This document shows positions 51,734 to 60,747 of a stretch of DNA of 64,000 bases, piece after piece. The DNA is from JACKAN01 sp964502735 (GTDB lineage: Bacteria > Bdellovibrionota > Bdellovibrionia > Bdellovibrionales > UBA1609). The notes beneath the pieces are model-generated. The model had not been told where the DNA came from, searched no databases, and saw nothing but the letters and a program-made list of their open reading frames with translations. The DNA lies in the NCBI GenBank assembly GCA_964502735.1, contig CAZCYD010000008.1, forward strand, positions 13,210 through 77,209. The letters run 5' to 3'. The first letter of the stretch is position 1; every line of letters starts with the position of its first letter. Both the position numbers and the translations under genes were made by a program.

Positions 51734-53701
51734 TTAATTTTTTATTGTGCCAAGGGGTCGAGGGTTGTTGATAATTTTTCCATTTTGAACGCCGAGGCGA
51801 ACTAAAGGTCGAGAAAGTTCGCGTCGAGAACTCATTGTTAAATCTCCTACGGCTCCGGGAAATCTATTTATTTTGTCAAGAGACTCTTTGACGTCAACTC
51901 TCGTGGTGTTACCGGCACCGATAATTTGCCTCAAAAGGATCGCGGCATCATAGGCTTGAATCTCAAATATGCCCGGCTCAGAGCCATAGGTGCTGATGTA
52001 TTCTCTAAAAAAGTCGGACTGCTGATATGTTGAATCTGTAACTAATAAGCTGTCTACAAACAGTGATCCCTCAACAAAACGTTGACCTCTTTGTACAAGT
52101 GAAGGTGTGTTCCAGAGATTTGTTCCCAGTAGTGTGACATTTTTAATGTTTAAATAGGCAAGCATGGGGGCAACCTGGCCAATAGTTTTTGTACTATCGG
52201 GGACAAATAATCCATCAAAATCTACAATTGGACTCAAGAGCTCATCAGGAGGGGAGCTGCGAGAGCTGATAAATTTTTGTTTGGAAAGCCAGTCGGTCAA
52301 AAGGAATTTATACTCATGTATTCTGTCGTCCAGATAAAACTTACCAACCAATCGAGCTAAAGCCCCACGAAAGTCCGTTTCTTTTACATCATAGGTTTGT
52401 ATGCCAACAATTTTGCCTCCGCGAGCTAATACGTGATCCCAGAAAAGATTGGCATATTCCACTCCATAGTTATCATTGGGGTAGAGAATAGCAAATTTCT
52501 TCATACCGCGATCATCCATAGCATGTCGAACAAGCTCAGAAATTTGCATATCACTCGTCAGAGCATTTCTATAAACATAGTCTCCGACATCAGTAATGCC
52601 TGCCTTTTGAGAAAGAGCTAAGCTGGGTACGCCGAGGTCATTAGCTTTTCTTGCAACTGCCACAGAAGTCCGACTTAGTAGACTTCCAACAATGGCAATA
52701 ACGTGGTTTTCGGTTACAAGTCTTTCAACAGCTCGTCTTGCAGCATCGGGGTTGCCTTCGCTGTCAATAACTGCCAATTCAAAATCAGAAGGATTGTCAC
52801 CAAATATACCAAGACCCATTTGTAGGCCCCGCAAAGTTTTGTAGGCCACGTCGGAGTGTCGACCGCTGAGGGGAAGAACGGCACCGATAGTCTTGGGTTT
52901 GACGGTTTTTCTGGCGTTCATTTGAGAAATTAGCAGCGCAGCCTTTTCAGCGATTTCGCTCTCGGGTGAAAGCTTTTCAATTTTTTCCAGATAATTTTGT
53001 GCAACGCCATAGTTTTTGTTTTCAAAGGCTTGTATTCCAAGCTTGTAGAGCGCATGGGCTCTGTATTCAGGAGCGTAACGACTTTTTCGTGCTATAGAAT
53101 AAATTTCTTCATCACTCAGATTTGAATCTATAAAATCAAAAGCTTTAAATCGATACTTAACACGATCTTCGGGAGTGTGATGGTGCTGACTTAAAAAAAC
53201 AAGGGATTGGAAGGCTTCAAGCTTATCTCCGAGCTGGAGTAGAATAGAGGATTTTAAAAGGTGAAGATTTACAGCCTCGGCTTGAGGAAGATTTCTCAAA
53301 CCTAAACCTCTTTGAACCAGGGAAAGCGACTCATCAAGCTTGCCAAGTCTAAATAAAGATTCTGAAGCTTTTGTAATTGCATAAGATTCTAAAGGACTGT
53401 AGTAGTCTGAATCCACAACTCCAAGAAAGTACTTATAGGCAAGTTCATGATTATTAAGCTTTAGAGAGACCTCCCCAGCTAAAATGTGAGCATCATCACT
53501 GACGTCAGTGGCAACCGAGGAAGAAATGAGCTTATCAAGTTCTTTCAGTGCTAAACTCAATTTATTCTTTTTAACCAGGCTATGAATTTCTTTTAATTTG
53601 ACCTCTGCGGAAGGAGGTGCCTTCATGGGTTCCTTTTTTCTTTGCAGGCTTGTGCAATGGATTAATGAAAAGAGAATGAATATAAGAAGACTAAACCTCA
53701 T
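51734..53701 (-). CDS. LpoA-like lipoprotein with periplasmic-binding fold
   Basis: A 655-residue outer-membrane-type lipoprotein. The signal peptide ends in a lipobox LIHC. Residues about 30-260 are helical TPR-like repeats. From about 270 the sequence has the type I periplasmic-binding fold (TIGAVLPLSGRHSDVAYKTLRGLQMGL, IGAIVGSLLS-type loop, AILYPNDNYGVEYANLF). This two-part design matches LpoA, the activator of penicillin-binding protein 1A, and the amino-acid-receptor family. The SD lies in a 17-bp tandem duplication overlapping the end of dnaJ. Confidence 0.78.
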   Translation of the reverse strand: MRFSLLIFILFSLIHCTSLQRKKEPMKAPPSAEVKLKEIHSLVKKNKLSLALKELDKLISSSVATDVSDDAHILAGEVSLKLNNHELAYKYFLGVVDSDYYSPLESYAITKASESLFRLGKLDESLSLVQRGLGLRNLPQAEAVNLHLLKSSILLQLGDKLEAFQSLVFLSQHHHTPEDRVKYRFKAFDFIDSNLSDEEIYSIARKSRYAPEYRAHALYKLGIQAFENKNYGVAQNYLEKIEKLSPESEIAEKAALLISQMNARKTVKPKTIGAVLPLSGRHSDVAYKTLRGLQMGLGIFGDNPSDFELAVIDSEGNPDAARRAVERLVTENHVIAIVGSLLSRTSVAVARKANDLGVPSLALSQKAGITDVGDYVYRNALTSDMQISELVRHAMDDRGMKKFAILYPNDNYGVEYANLFWDHVLARGGKIVGIQTYDVKETDFRGALARLVGKFYLDDRIHEYKFLLTDWLSKQKFISSRSSPPDELLSPIVDFDGLFVPDSTKTIGQVAPMLAYLNIKNVTLLGTNLWNTPSLVQRGQRFVEGSLFVDSLLVTDSTYQQSDFFREYISTYGSEPGIFEIQAYDAAILLRQIIGAGNTTRVDVKESLDKINRFPGAVGDLTMSSRRELSRPLVRLGVQNGKIINNPRPLGTIKN

Positions 53702-53733
53702 GTGTTATCTATCCTTATGTGTTATCTGTCCTT
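53700..53733. repeat. 17-bp tandem duplication at a gene junction
   Basis: Two adjacent 17-base units (53700-53716 and 53717-53733) differ at one base. On the minus strand the first unit read ends the DnaJ-like gene with its TAA. The second unit supplies AAGGA and the A-T of the start codon for the downstream lipoprotein. Confidence 0.7.
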
Positions 53734-54705
53734 GAGTAGAGTTTCAGATTTATTTCTGAAATCTTTAACCAAAGGGCTCTCTTTGGCAACCTCTGACAGG
53801 TGCTCTACTAGTTTTAGCTGTTCTTTTGTAAGATTTTGCGGAATATCAACAATAATACGGACTAGCATATCTCCTGTCGGAGATGAGCCAATTTTAGGAA
53901 AGCCCTTTTCTTTTAGTCTCAAAATTTTTCCGCTGTTTGTGCCAGCAGGAATGTTGAGCTTTGCTCGTCCCGTTAATGTGGGAATTTCAATAGAGGTTCC
54001 TAAAATAGCATCGACAAAGCTAATCGGTAGATCCATTAAAATATTTTGCTCATCGCGATGGAAAAGAGGGTGCTTCTGCATATTGACTACGACATAGAGG
54101 TCACCAGCTTCGCCACCACTGGGTGGAGAGTCTCCCTCGCCCTTAAGCTTTAAGCGTTGACCCTCTTTAACGCCAGCGGGAATTGTTACAGAAATTCTGG
54201 CATGATCGTCTTTGAGACCACGTTTGCGTATAAAATTTATGGTTTTTTCACATCCCTTTGCCGCTTCCTCAAACCTCAAGCTCACTGTGTACCTTAAATC
54301 AGCGCCCTTGGCCTCTTGACGCCCACCCTGACGCCGACCTCCAAAAAGGTCGCCAAAAATTTCATTGAACAGATCGTGAGGGTTAGTGTGTTGACCATAG
54401 GCTCCACCAAAATCTTGTTGTTTAAACCCACCAAAATCAAAGCCGCCAGAAAAGGGGTGGCCTTGGAATCCACCAGCCTGTGCACCGGCGTGACCAAATT
54501 GATCATAGGCCGCTCTCTTTTTTGCATCTCTTAGAATTTCGTAGGCTTCGCTAACTTCCTTAAACTTATTCTCAGCGTTTTTATTGCCGGGATTTTTATC
54601 TGGATGGTACTTCATCGCAAGTTTGCGGTAGGCTTTTTTTATTTCCGCATCAGATGACCCTCTTGGCACGCCTAATGTTTCGTAATAGTCCTTTTTCAAC
54701 GGCAA
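53722..54705 (-). CDS. DnaJ-like co-chaperone without zinc finger (CbpA type)
   Basis: A 327-residue Hsp40. The J domain (KDYYETLGVPRGSSDAEIKKAY) carries HPD at about 34-36 to stimulate DnaK. A Gly/Phe-rich stretch follows, and then two beta-barrel substrate-binding domains. The four CxxCxGxG zinc repeats of classical DnaJ are absent, so it belongs to the class II/CbpA group. It starts five bases after grpE. No dnaK is in the window. Confidence 0.88.
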   Translation of the reverse strand: MPLKKDYYETLGVPRGSSDAEIKKAYRKLAMKYHPDKNPGNKNAENKFKEVSEAYEILRDAKKRAAYDQFGHAGAQAGGFQGHPFSGGFDFGGFKQQDFGGAYGQHTNPHDLFNEIFGDLFGGRRQGGRQEAKGADLRYTVSLRFEEAAKGCEKTINFIRKRGLKDDHARISVTIPAGVKEGQRLKLKGEGDSPPSGGEAGDLYVVVNMQKHPLFHRDEQNILMDLPISFVDAILGTSIEIPTLTGRAKLNIPAGTNSGKILRLKEKGFPKIGSSPTGDMLVRIIVDIPQNLTKEQLKLVEHLSEVAKESPLVKDFRNKSETLLKDR

Positions 54706-54710
54706 CCTCG

Positions 54711-55373
54711 TTACTCATTTTCAGTTTGATTTTCTTTATTCTCATTTTGGTCGTTAGTTTTTTTTTCGGATGACGCCTTCGTCGGGGCTTTGGCAACAAT
54801 CACTTGTGCGGGGCGTATTATTTTATCATGAAGCCAGTAGGCTTTTTGAAAAACTTTTGTTATGTAGCCAGGCTCGACATCGCTACTTTCTTCAGAGCTG
54901 AGAGCTTCGTGAAAGTTGGGATCAAAGGCCTTTCCTATGGGGTCGTCAATTCGAACACCCATGTTGGCAAGCTGATTTTTAAACTCGTTAGATGTAAGTT
55001 CAATGCCTTGTAAAAAGTCGCGATAGTTTTCGGCGTTGACTTCTAATGACAAAGCTCTGTCAAAGTTGTCAATGACAGAAAGCAACTGTCGGATGAATCT
55101 CTCGGCTCCATATTTAACTAGCTCGGACCTTTCCTTAATCGAGTTTTTGCGAAAGTTATCGAATTCAGCACGGAGATAAAGGTATTCCGTTTTCAATTTT
55201 TCATAGTCCTCGTTTTGAGAAGAGGTCTTCTCGTCTGAAGAGGCCGAGGCTTTTGCTGAGTTCTTGCTAGAAAAGGCCTTCTCAAGATTTTCTGTGTTGA
55301 GCTCGCCATTGGAGGTAGAGTCAATAGAGATTTCTCCAGGAGTGGATTCATTATCTTCAGGTTTTTTTGACAC
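54711..55373 (-). CDS. grpE: Nucleotide exchange factor GrpE
   Basis: A 220-residue DnaK exchange factor. A disordered acidic N-terminus (1-70) is followed by a long coiled coil (YEKLKTEYLYLRAEFDNFRK) and the C-terminal beta domain (DPNFHEALSSEESSDVEPGYITKVFQKAYWLHDKIIRPAQVIVA). The GTG at 55373 is preferred because AAGGAG lies eight bases upstream; the longer frame from 55412 would place that SD within coding sequence. It forms an operon with the DnaJ-like gene. Confidence 0.93.
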   Translation of the reverse strand: MSKKPEDNESTPGEISIDSTSNGELNTENLEKAFSSKNSAKASASSDEKTSSQNEDYEKLKTEYLYLRAEFDNFRKNSIKERSELVKYGAERFIRQLLSVIDNFDRALSLEVNAENYRDFLQGIELTSNEFKNQLANMGVRIDDPIGKAFDPNFHEALSSEESSDVEPGYITKVFQKAYWLHDKIIRPAQVIVAKAPTKASSEKKTNDQNENKENQTENE

Positions 55374-55430
55374 GAAAAAAGCTCCTTGTGGTGGGTTTAA
55401 GGTCTTCACCAAAAAACATTAATATTAATC

Positions 55431-55436
55431 ATTATA
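55431..55436 (-). promoter_or_regulatory. Candidate -10 element upstream of grpE
   Basis: The complement of 55431-55436 is a perfect TATAAT, about 58 bases before the grpE start. The -35 region at 17-base spacing is weak. No CIRCE-type repeat is visible. Confidence 0.35.
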
Positions 55437-55511
55437 GTTAACATCTGTTGACACAAAAATAAAATCAAACAGCTTTGTCCAAAACAAAATATGGGCTCGA
55501 TTCTACATCTG

Positions 55512-56705
55512 TCAAAGTGGAAAGTCTTCTCTTAAAAAGGTCGTATCGTAGAAGACTTGATTACTTAATTTTTGTCCTTCTGAGGTTAGAGTCCAGCAAA
55601 AGTTTGTTTGAGTCACATAACCCTTTTGCAGGGAGGTCATGAGCCGATTGCGAACAAGCTCGACGGCGGAGTCCCCAAACCCATAACGCAAAGCATCTTC
55701 AGAGAGACCCTCTCGAAGACGAAGAGAAATGTGGCAAAAATCAGTTAGAGACTCCCATGGCTCGAGAACTTCGTATTGAGTTGTTGGAAGATATTCGTAA
55801 GGCAAGGCAACCTTATTGGTTTGTGAGGCCTCGCGAACTTGATTTGTATAGGTGTTGAAATCTTTTGGATTCCAAAAGCGAACCCCACCTTTCCTAAATA
55901 TATTTGTCGAGGGTAGAGAAGAGTGCGCACTTAAGCCAAGACCCCAGTAAGAGTGGTTTTTCCAGTATAAAAGGTTGTGTCTTGATTCGAAGTTTGTCTT
56001 GGAGAAGTTGGATATTTCATACTGGTGTATTTGATGCTGCTCCAATTGACTTGAAATATGATCCAACATCTTCATTTGAATTTCATCGCTAGGGCGGTTT
56101 TGATTCATTGGGTGCCCTTGATTTAGGGTTAAACAATAGGCGGAGACATGCTGAGGTTTGTACTGTAAAGCTAAGTTCAGGTCTTTTTCTAACTGCGGCA
56201 ATGATTGACCAGGCAGACCATAGAGAATGTCCAAATTAAAATTGGAGGTGTAACCAGACAGAAGGCTCAGGGATTCGTGAGTCTGCGCAGAATTATGTTC
56301 TCGCCCACAAACTTTAAGGAGATCATCAGAAAAAGTTTGAACACCCAAGCTAAAGCGATTTACTCCCATACTTTGGTACAGTCTGAGCTTGTCTAAATTG
56401 ATTGTGGCAGGGTTAATTTCAATTGTGACTTCAGTAGAGTTTACTCGGCGAAGGCCACAAGCGTCTAGAGTATCAAGAATTTTGCATATATACTCAGGTG
56501 GGAAAAGACTGGGAGTGCCTCCACCAAAATAAATACTCTCAAGTTCTAAAGGCTGTAAAGCTCGTGAGCGAGATTGAATTTCTAAGACTATGAGATTTAA
56601 GTAATCAGAGGGGGGCATAATAGAATTTTGTTCAAAGGTGGTAAAGTCGCAGTAACGACAACGCTGTATGCAGTAAGGGATATGAACATAAACTCCAAAA
56701 CTCAT
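55512..56705 (-). CDS. hemW: Heme chaperone HemW (radical SAM family)
   Basis: A 397-residue protein with the radical SAM motif CIQRCRYC (Cys12, Cys16, Cys19) that binds an iron-sulfur cluster. The motif HNLLYW is the HemW signature distinguishing it from coproporphyrinogen dehydrogenase HemN. It is thought to deliver heme to membrane enzymes. It is divergent from the M16 protease gene, 14 bases away, so the two must share or overlap promoter sequences. Confidence 0.92.
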   Translation of the reverse strand: MSFGVYVHIPYCIQRCRYCDFTTFEQNSIMPPSDYLNLIVLEIQSRSRALQPLELESIYFGGGTPSLFPPEYICKILDTLDACGLRRVNSTEVTIEINPATINLDKLRLYQSMGVNRFSLGVQTFSDDLLKVCGREHNSAQTHESLSLLSGYTSNFNLDILYGLPGQSLPQLEKDLNLALQYKPQHVSAYCLTLNQGHPMNQNRPSDEIQMKMLDHISSQLEQHQIHQYEISNFSKTNFESRHNLLYWKNHSYWGLGLSAHSSLPSTNIFRKGGVRFWNPKDFNTYTNQVREASQTNKVALPYEYLPTTQYEVLEPWESLTDFCHISLRLREGLSEDALRYGFGDSAVELVRNRLMTSLQKGYVTQTNFCWTLTSEGQKLSNQVFYDTTFLREDFPL

Positions 56706-56719
56706 GTGAGAATAAATAG

Positions 56720-59323
56720 ATGAAGTTAAACAAATTTCAATTAAAAAATGATCTTAAAATAATTACAGTAGAAAGCCACAAGTCACCAGTTGTGTCTGTT
56801 CAAATGTGGGTAAGAACGGGGAGTGCTGATGAGGGAAGGGGAGAGGAAGGGATAAGTCATTTCATTGAGCATCTCGTTTTTAAGGGAACTGAGAAGTACA
56901 AAGTGGGCGAAATCGCTTCGATTGTTGAGGGGTCAGGAGGAGAATTGAATGCCTACACCTCATTTGACCAGACAGTTTTTTACGTCACAATCTCTAAAGA
57001 GTATCTACATACAGCTTTGGATGTTATTAGCCAAATGATGGGTCATCCAACGTTTGATTTAGAAGAAATAGACAATGAAAGAGAAGTCGTTATCGAAGAA
57101 ATTAAGCGTTCAGAAGATAGTCTCCATAGACAAGCTAGTCGTAAATTGTTTGAGGGAGCGTTTAGGAGTCATCCTTACGGCATACCCGTTATTGGGTATG
57201 CAGACAATATAAAGAAGTTCACTCGAGAGCAAATTGTAGATTATTATAATCGCCGATATACACCAGAAAATATGACTTTGCTGGTAGTTGGAGACTTTGA
57301 TGGCAAAGAGATCCGCCGTCAAGTGGGTCAGTATTTTTCGAGAGCTAAAAAATACAAAACAAAACGGGCAGCAAGGAAGTCAGAGCCCGCACAAAAAAGG
57401 GCCCGGTTTCAATTTGTTGAAGGTCCTTTTGAAGAGACGTTGATGCATTTAGCTTGGAAAATTCCCCCGGTTACTCATAAGGATATTCCGGCCCTTGATG
57501 CATTAGCCATGATAATGGGGCAGGGAGACAGTTCTAGGTTGATGAAGGCTTTGCGTATTCAAAAACATTTAACCAACTACTGTGGAGCGAGCACATTTAC
57601 TCCCAAAGACCCAGGTTTTTTCGCTATTTCATCTTCGCTGCTGCCAGAAAAAACTGAAGAAGCCTTTTCTGAACTCAATAATCAATTAGCACTAATTCTC
57701 AATGAACCTCCAAATAATGAAGAGTTGGAAAAAATAAAAACAAATATTGAATGCGATGAACTCTACTCAATTGAGACAGTTGATGGGCTTTCCAGAAAAT
57801 TCGGGACGTATAATGATCTTTTTCGTGACCCTGAGTACCACAAAAAGTGGTTGAAATCTGTTCAAGGATTAACCTCTGGAGACATTACTCGAGTCGCCAG
57901 GAAGTATCTAAAGCCAGACCAGTTGAATGCCATAATTCTTTCAAAGAAGAAAACACCAAAGATAGAACAAGACTATAAAAGTTTTTATAAGTCTTATAGG
58001 TCTCACTTTAAAGGGGTGAAACTCCGTACAAAAAAGGAAAAGTTCTCGAAGAGGACCTCGGCACCTCGGTGGAAGCCTAAAGAAAAGCCCAAACAATCTG
58101 GGGTTGTTAATCTTTCTTCTGGCGCTGATTTTATTTATTACACGAATTCGGACAGCCCAGTTGTAAGCGTGAAAATGGTATGGCTGGGTGGACAAAGGGC
58201 AGAGCCTGTCGGAGGGAGTGGCATCACAGAATTAATATCAAGGTCATGGGTGTCGGATTGTGAGGGGCTTGACGAACAGACGCTACACTCTCAAATCGAT
58301 AAAATGGCTTCTCACATAGGAGCCTTTGGAGGAAGAAACACTTTGGGATTGGGCTTAACAAGTCTAACAAGTTTTATTGACCCTTGTTTTGATATCTTAG
58401 ACAAAATCGTAACCACGGCAAAGTTCAGTGATAATGTATTAAACAGAGAAACATCTCAAATGATGGAAGAGTTTAAGAATAGAGCCGATAACCCCGCTCA
58501 AGTTTGTATGCGTCAGTTCAGTAGCGTAATGTTTAAGGATCATCCCTATAGCTATGATCCTTTGGGCTCAAAGAAGAGCTTAGAAAATATTAGAAGCGGA
58601 AATATTAAGAGTCATTTAAGTAAATTAAGCGGCTCCAAAAATCTATCCGTGGTTGTCGTGGGAGATATTGACCACAAAGATTGGATAGAAAAATTAGAGA
58701 ATTTTACAGATAAGCTTGGTAAGGGCGAAAAGTTTGAAAAAAACTTTAATCTGAAATATCCCGAGAAAGAAGAAAAAGTTTTCACAATGAGCAAGAAAGA
58801 ACAAACTCATATAGTTGTTGGTTTTCCAGGGCTTAGATTTGTGGACCAAGATAGATTTGCTCTTCAGATTATTCAATCTCTATTAGCCGGGCAGGGTGGG
58901 CGACTGTTTTTAGAGTTAAGAGATAAGGAGTCATTGGCTTATACGGTGTCACCACTAAGAATGGACGGCATTGATGCGGGGTATGTTGGTGCCTATATTG
59001 CGTGCTCACCAGAAAAGGCAAAAAAAGCGATTGATATGCTTTATATTGAGTTTGAAAAGTTGTGCGAAAAGAAAGTAGAGGCAGAGGAGTTAGATCGAGC
59101 CAAAAGGTATTTGATAGGGAGACACGATATTGATTTGCAAAAAAATTCAAGTATTGGTTCAAGTATGATTTTCGATCATGTGTATGGGCTGTTGCACAAT
59201 GAAACTTTTTTGTTTGCCGATAGAATTAGTGCAGTTAATCCAGAAGCCGTTCAACGCCTAGCTAGACAGATCTTTAGTCAAAAATCTGTAATTTCTGTTG
59301 TCGGTTCCTTGTGTCCGTGGTGA
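56720..59323 (+). CDS. M16-family zinc metallopeptidase (fused active and inactive halves)
   Basis: An 867-residue peptidase of the pitrilysin/processing-peptidase family. The N-terminal half has the inverted zinc motif HFIEH (47-51) and the distal Glu near 127 in REVVIEEIKRSED. A Lys/Arg-rich linker (about 425-460) leads to a second half in which the corresponding site (GGSGITELISRSW) has no zinc ligands. The usual two-chain active/inactive pair is thus combined in one polypeptide. No signal peptide is seen. A STAS-domain gene follows after seven bases. Confidence 0.9.
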   Translation: MKLNKFQLKNDLKIITVESHKSPVVSVQMWVRTGSADEGRGEEGISHFIEHLVFKGTEKYKVGEIASIVEGSGGELNAYTSFDQTVFYVTISKEYLHTALDVISQMMGHPTFDLEEIDNEREVVIEEIKRSEDSLHRQASRKLFEGAFRSHPYGIPVIGYADNIKKFTREQIVDYYNRRYTPENMTLLVVGDFDGKEIRRQVGQYFSRAKKYKTKRAARKSEPAQKRARFQFVEGPFEETLMHLAWKIPPVTHKDIPALDALAMIMGQGDSSRLMKALRIQKHLTNYCGASTFTPKDPGFFAISSSLLPEKTEEAFSELNNQLALILNEPPNNEELEKIKTNIECDELYSIETVDGLSRKFGTYNDLFRDPEYHKKWLKSVQGLTSGDITRVARKYLKPDQLNAIILSKKKTPKIEQDYKSFYKSYRSHFKGVKLRTKKEKFSKRTSAPRWKPKEKPKQSGVVNLSSGADFIYYTNSDSPVVSVKMVWLGGQRAEPVGGSGITELISRSWVSDCEGLDEQTLHSQIDKMASHIGAFGGRNTLGLGLTSLTSFIDPCFDILDKIVTTAKFSDNVLNRETSQMMEEFKNRADNPAQVCMRQFSSVMFKDHPYSYDPLGSKKSLENIRSGNIKSHLSKLSGSKNLSVVVVGDIDHKDWIEKLENFTDKLGKGEKFEKNFNLKYPEKEEKVFTMSKKEQTHIVVGFPGLRFVDQDRFALQIIQSLLAGQGGRLFLELRDKESLAYTVSPLRMDGIDAGYVGAYIACSPEKAKKAIDMLYIEFEKLCEKKVEAEELDRAKRYLIGRHDIDLQKNSSIGSSMIFDHVYGLLHNETFLFADRISAVNPEAVQRLARQIFSQKSVISVVGSLCPW

Positions 59324-59330
59324 AATAGTG

Positions 59331-59843
59331 ATGATGGACACTTCGGAAATAGATCTGCAGAAAAACGGTAAGGCTTTGAAAATAAAAGTTAGAGGCTTTA
59401 TAACAGAAGCTAGCGAGCTTTTTCTTCAAGATCTTAGCGAATATGAAGAGGTTGTTTTGGACTTTCAAGAAACGACCTTTATTAATTCTCTAGGAATACG
59501 ACTCTGGGTGGAATGGTTCAAGGGCCCCAAGGTTCCATCGAGTACAGTTGTAAAGTTAATAAACTGTGTTCCTAGCTTGGTCTCACAATTCAATATGGTT
59601 AAGGGTTTTCTTGCTCAAAACTGCACAGTGGAGTCCGTCTACGCCAATTATTATGTAGAAGAGTCTGACGAGGAAAAAAAGATTCTTTTGGAAAGGGGAA
59701 AGGACTTCGAGCCCGAAAACAACGGTCAAGAAGGTTGGGTAAAAATCCAGGAAGAAATACAAGCCCCCACAGGAGAGGAGCTTGTGCTTGATACCATTAA
59801 AGAGAAATACTTTTCTTTTCTCGGCAAAGTAAAGTTCATTTAA
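59331..59843 (+). CDS. STAS-domain protein
   Basis: A 170-residue protein whose first 100 residues resemble anti-sigma-factor antagonists: a beta strand EVVLDFQETTFINSLGIRLWVEWF containing Ser at the usual phosphorylation position (NSLG). The C-terminal 70 residues are acidic and helical and not part of a known domain. The ATG at 59331 is chosen; upstream TTG starts overlap the protease gene. Its stop codon lies inside the extended arm of palindrome copy 3. No partner kinase is in the window. Confidence 0.78.
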   Translation: MMDTSEIDLQKNGKALKIKVRGFITEASELFLQDLSEYEEVVLDFQETTFINSLGIRLWVEWFKGPKVPSSTVVKLINCVPSLVSQFNMVKGFLAQNCTVESVYANYYVEESDEEKKILLERGKDFEPENNGQEGWVKIQEEIQAPTGEELVLDTIKEKYFSFLGKVKFI

Positions 59844-59991
59844 GTCATACCCAATCCCAAAAATAATCATCTCAAACTTTGTGAATGTGCCTCATGCTCA
59901 AACAGCCGCAGCCTCAAGGCTGCGGAACTGCGCGTGAGGCACATTCACAAAGTTTGAGATGATTATTTTTGGGATTGGGTATGACTTAAAT
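59838..59991 (+). repeat. Long palindromic element, copy 3
   Basis: A 154-bp inverted repeat whose arms are perfect for 57 bases each. The left arm includes the last bases and stop codon of the STAS gene (59841-59843). The inverted copy of that flank, GACTTAAAT, ends the right arm at 59991. Thus the palindrome extends nine bases beyond the ATACC boundary seen in other copies. The core is identical in sequence and orientation to copy 1 apart from the apical loop. Confidence 0.93.
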
Positions 59992-60095
59992 TAGTGTGAC
60001 TTAACAGATAGGCTAAAGGGTGTAAAATAGCGTATCAAACTGGTACAATGTCGTGTTTTTTGGGGATACTCAAACGCAAAATCTCTGTTATTTGC

Positions 60096-60101
60096 TATAA
60101 T
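60096..60101 (+). promoter_or_regulatory. Candidate extended -10 promoter
   Basis: TGCTATAAT (60093-60101) is a perfect extended -10 element placed nine bases before the probable ATG at 60111. If used, the transcript would begin within a few bases of the start codon. Confidence 0.35.
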
Positions 60102-60110
60102 GAAAAAGAT

Positions 60111-60692
60111 ATGTCGAATTCAAGTAAAACCTTAATTTTGGATTTAAGAAGTTTTTTTAATGAGATGGTGGATGAGGCTCTTTTACAAAGAAAATTAAGA
60201 ACTATTCCAATGGTTTCTACCTACCTTGTAGAGCTTTTAGAGTTTTATACCATATCTGAAAATTTAGAAATCAAGCAGACTTTGGCTGAGATGTTTCTTA
60301 CTGCCATTCAAGAAGAATCCACATCAATTAAAACAGAAAAGTTAAAAAGATTAGGTGATATGAGTTTGTATATTAGTGGATTTTTTGGAGACTCCCTTAA
60401 GAGAAAAGTCGTTGATATTGATTATTATGCAGATATAGGAGGAAGAGCCTATGATCTATTGGCACGGGAAGTTCGAGAAGATATATATTCGATGGTCTAC
60501 GGTGAAATATCGAATCGATTCTTGGATTTTGTCGATGTTCTGACTGTGATTAGCCAAAAATCTTTTGTTCAATCGAATGAGGATTTATTAAGGCTCTACG
60601 ATCGTTATGTGACAACCGGATCAGAGCTAGCAAGGGAGCAACTATTAGAAAAGGGGCTTCTGCCTGCTGAAAAGTCAAAATTCAAACAATAG
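60111..60692 (+). CDS. Helical protein of unknown function upstream of tat genes
   Basis: A 193-residue, mostly alpha-helical cytoplasmic protein I do not recognise. Segments such as VSTYLVELLEFYTISE, SLYISGFFGDSLKRKVVDIDYYADIGGRAYDLLA and the C-terminal helices look conserved in style, with no membrane segment or signal peptide. The ATG at 60111 is chosen; a longer frame opens at ATG 60048. There is no SD at either, only AAAAAG before 60111. It lies 55 bases before the TatA/B gene on the same strand and may be co-transcribed with it. Confidence 0.65.
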   Translation: MSNSSKTLILDLRSFFNEMVDEALLQRKLRTIPMVSTYLVELLEFYTISENLEIKQTLAEMFLTAIQEESTSIKTEKLKRLGDMSLYISGFFGDSLKRKVVDIDYYADIGGRAYDLLAREVREDIYSMVYGEISNRFLDFVDVLTVISQKSFVQSNEDLLRLYDRYVTTGSELAREQLLEKGLLPAEKSKFKQ

Positions 60693-60747
60693 ATTCAAAC
60701 AATAAAATGATAGACTCCCGAGTTTAAAGTGTCGTATTGTAGGTGAT

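Noticed and set aside
53722..54705. Classical DnaJ
   Set aside because: The four CxxCxGxG repeats are missing, so it is a class II Hsp40 rather than DnaJ proper.
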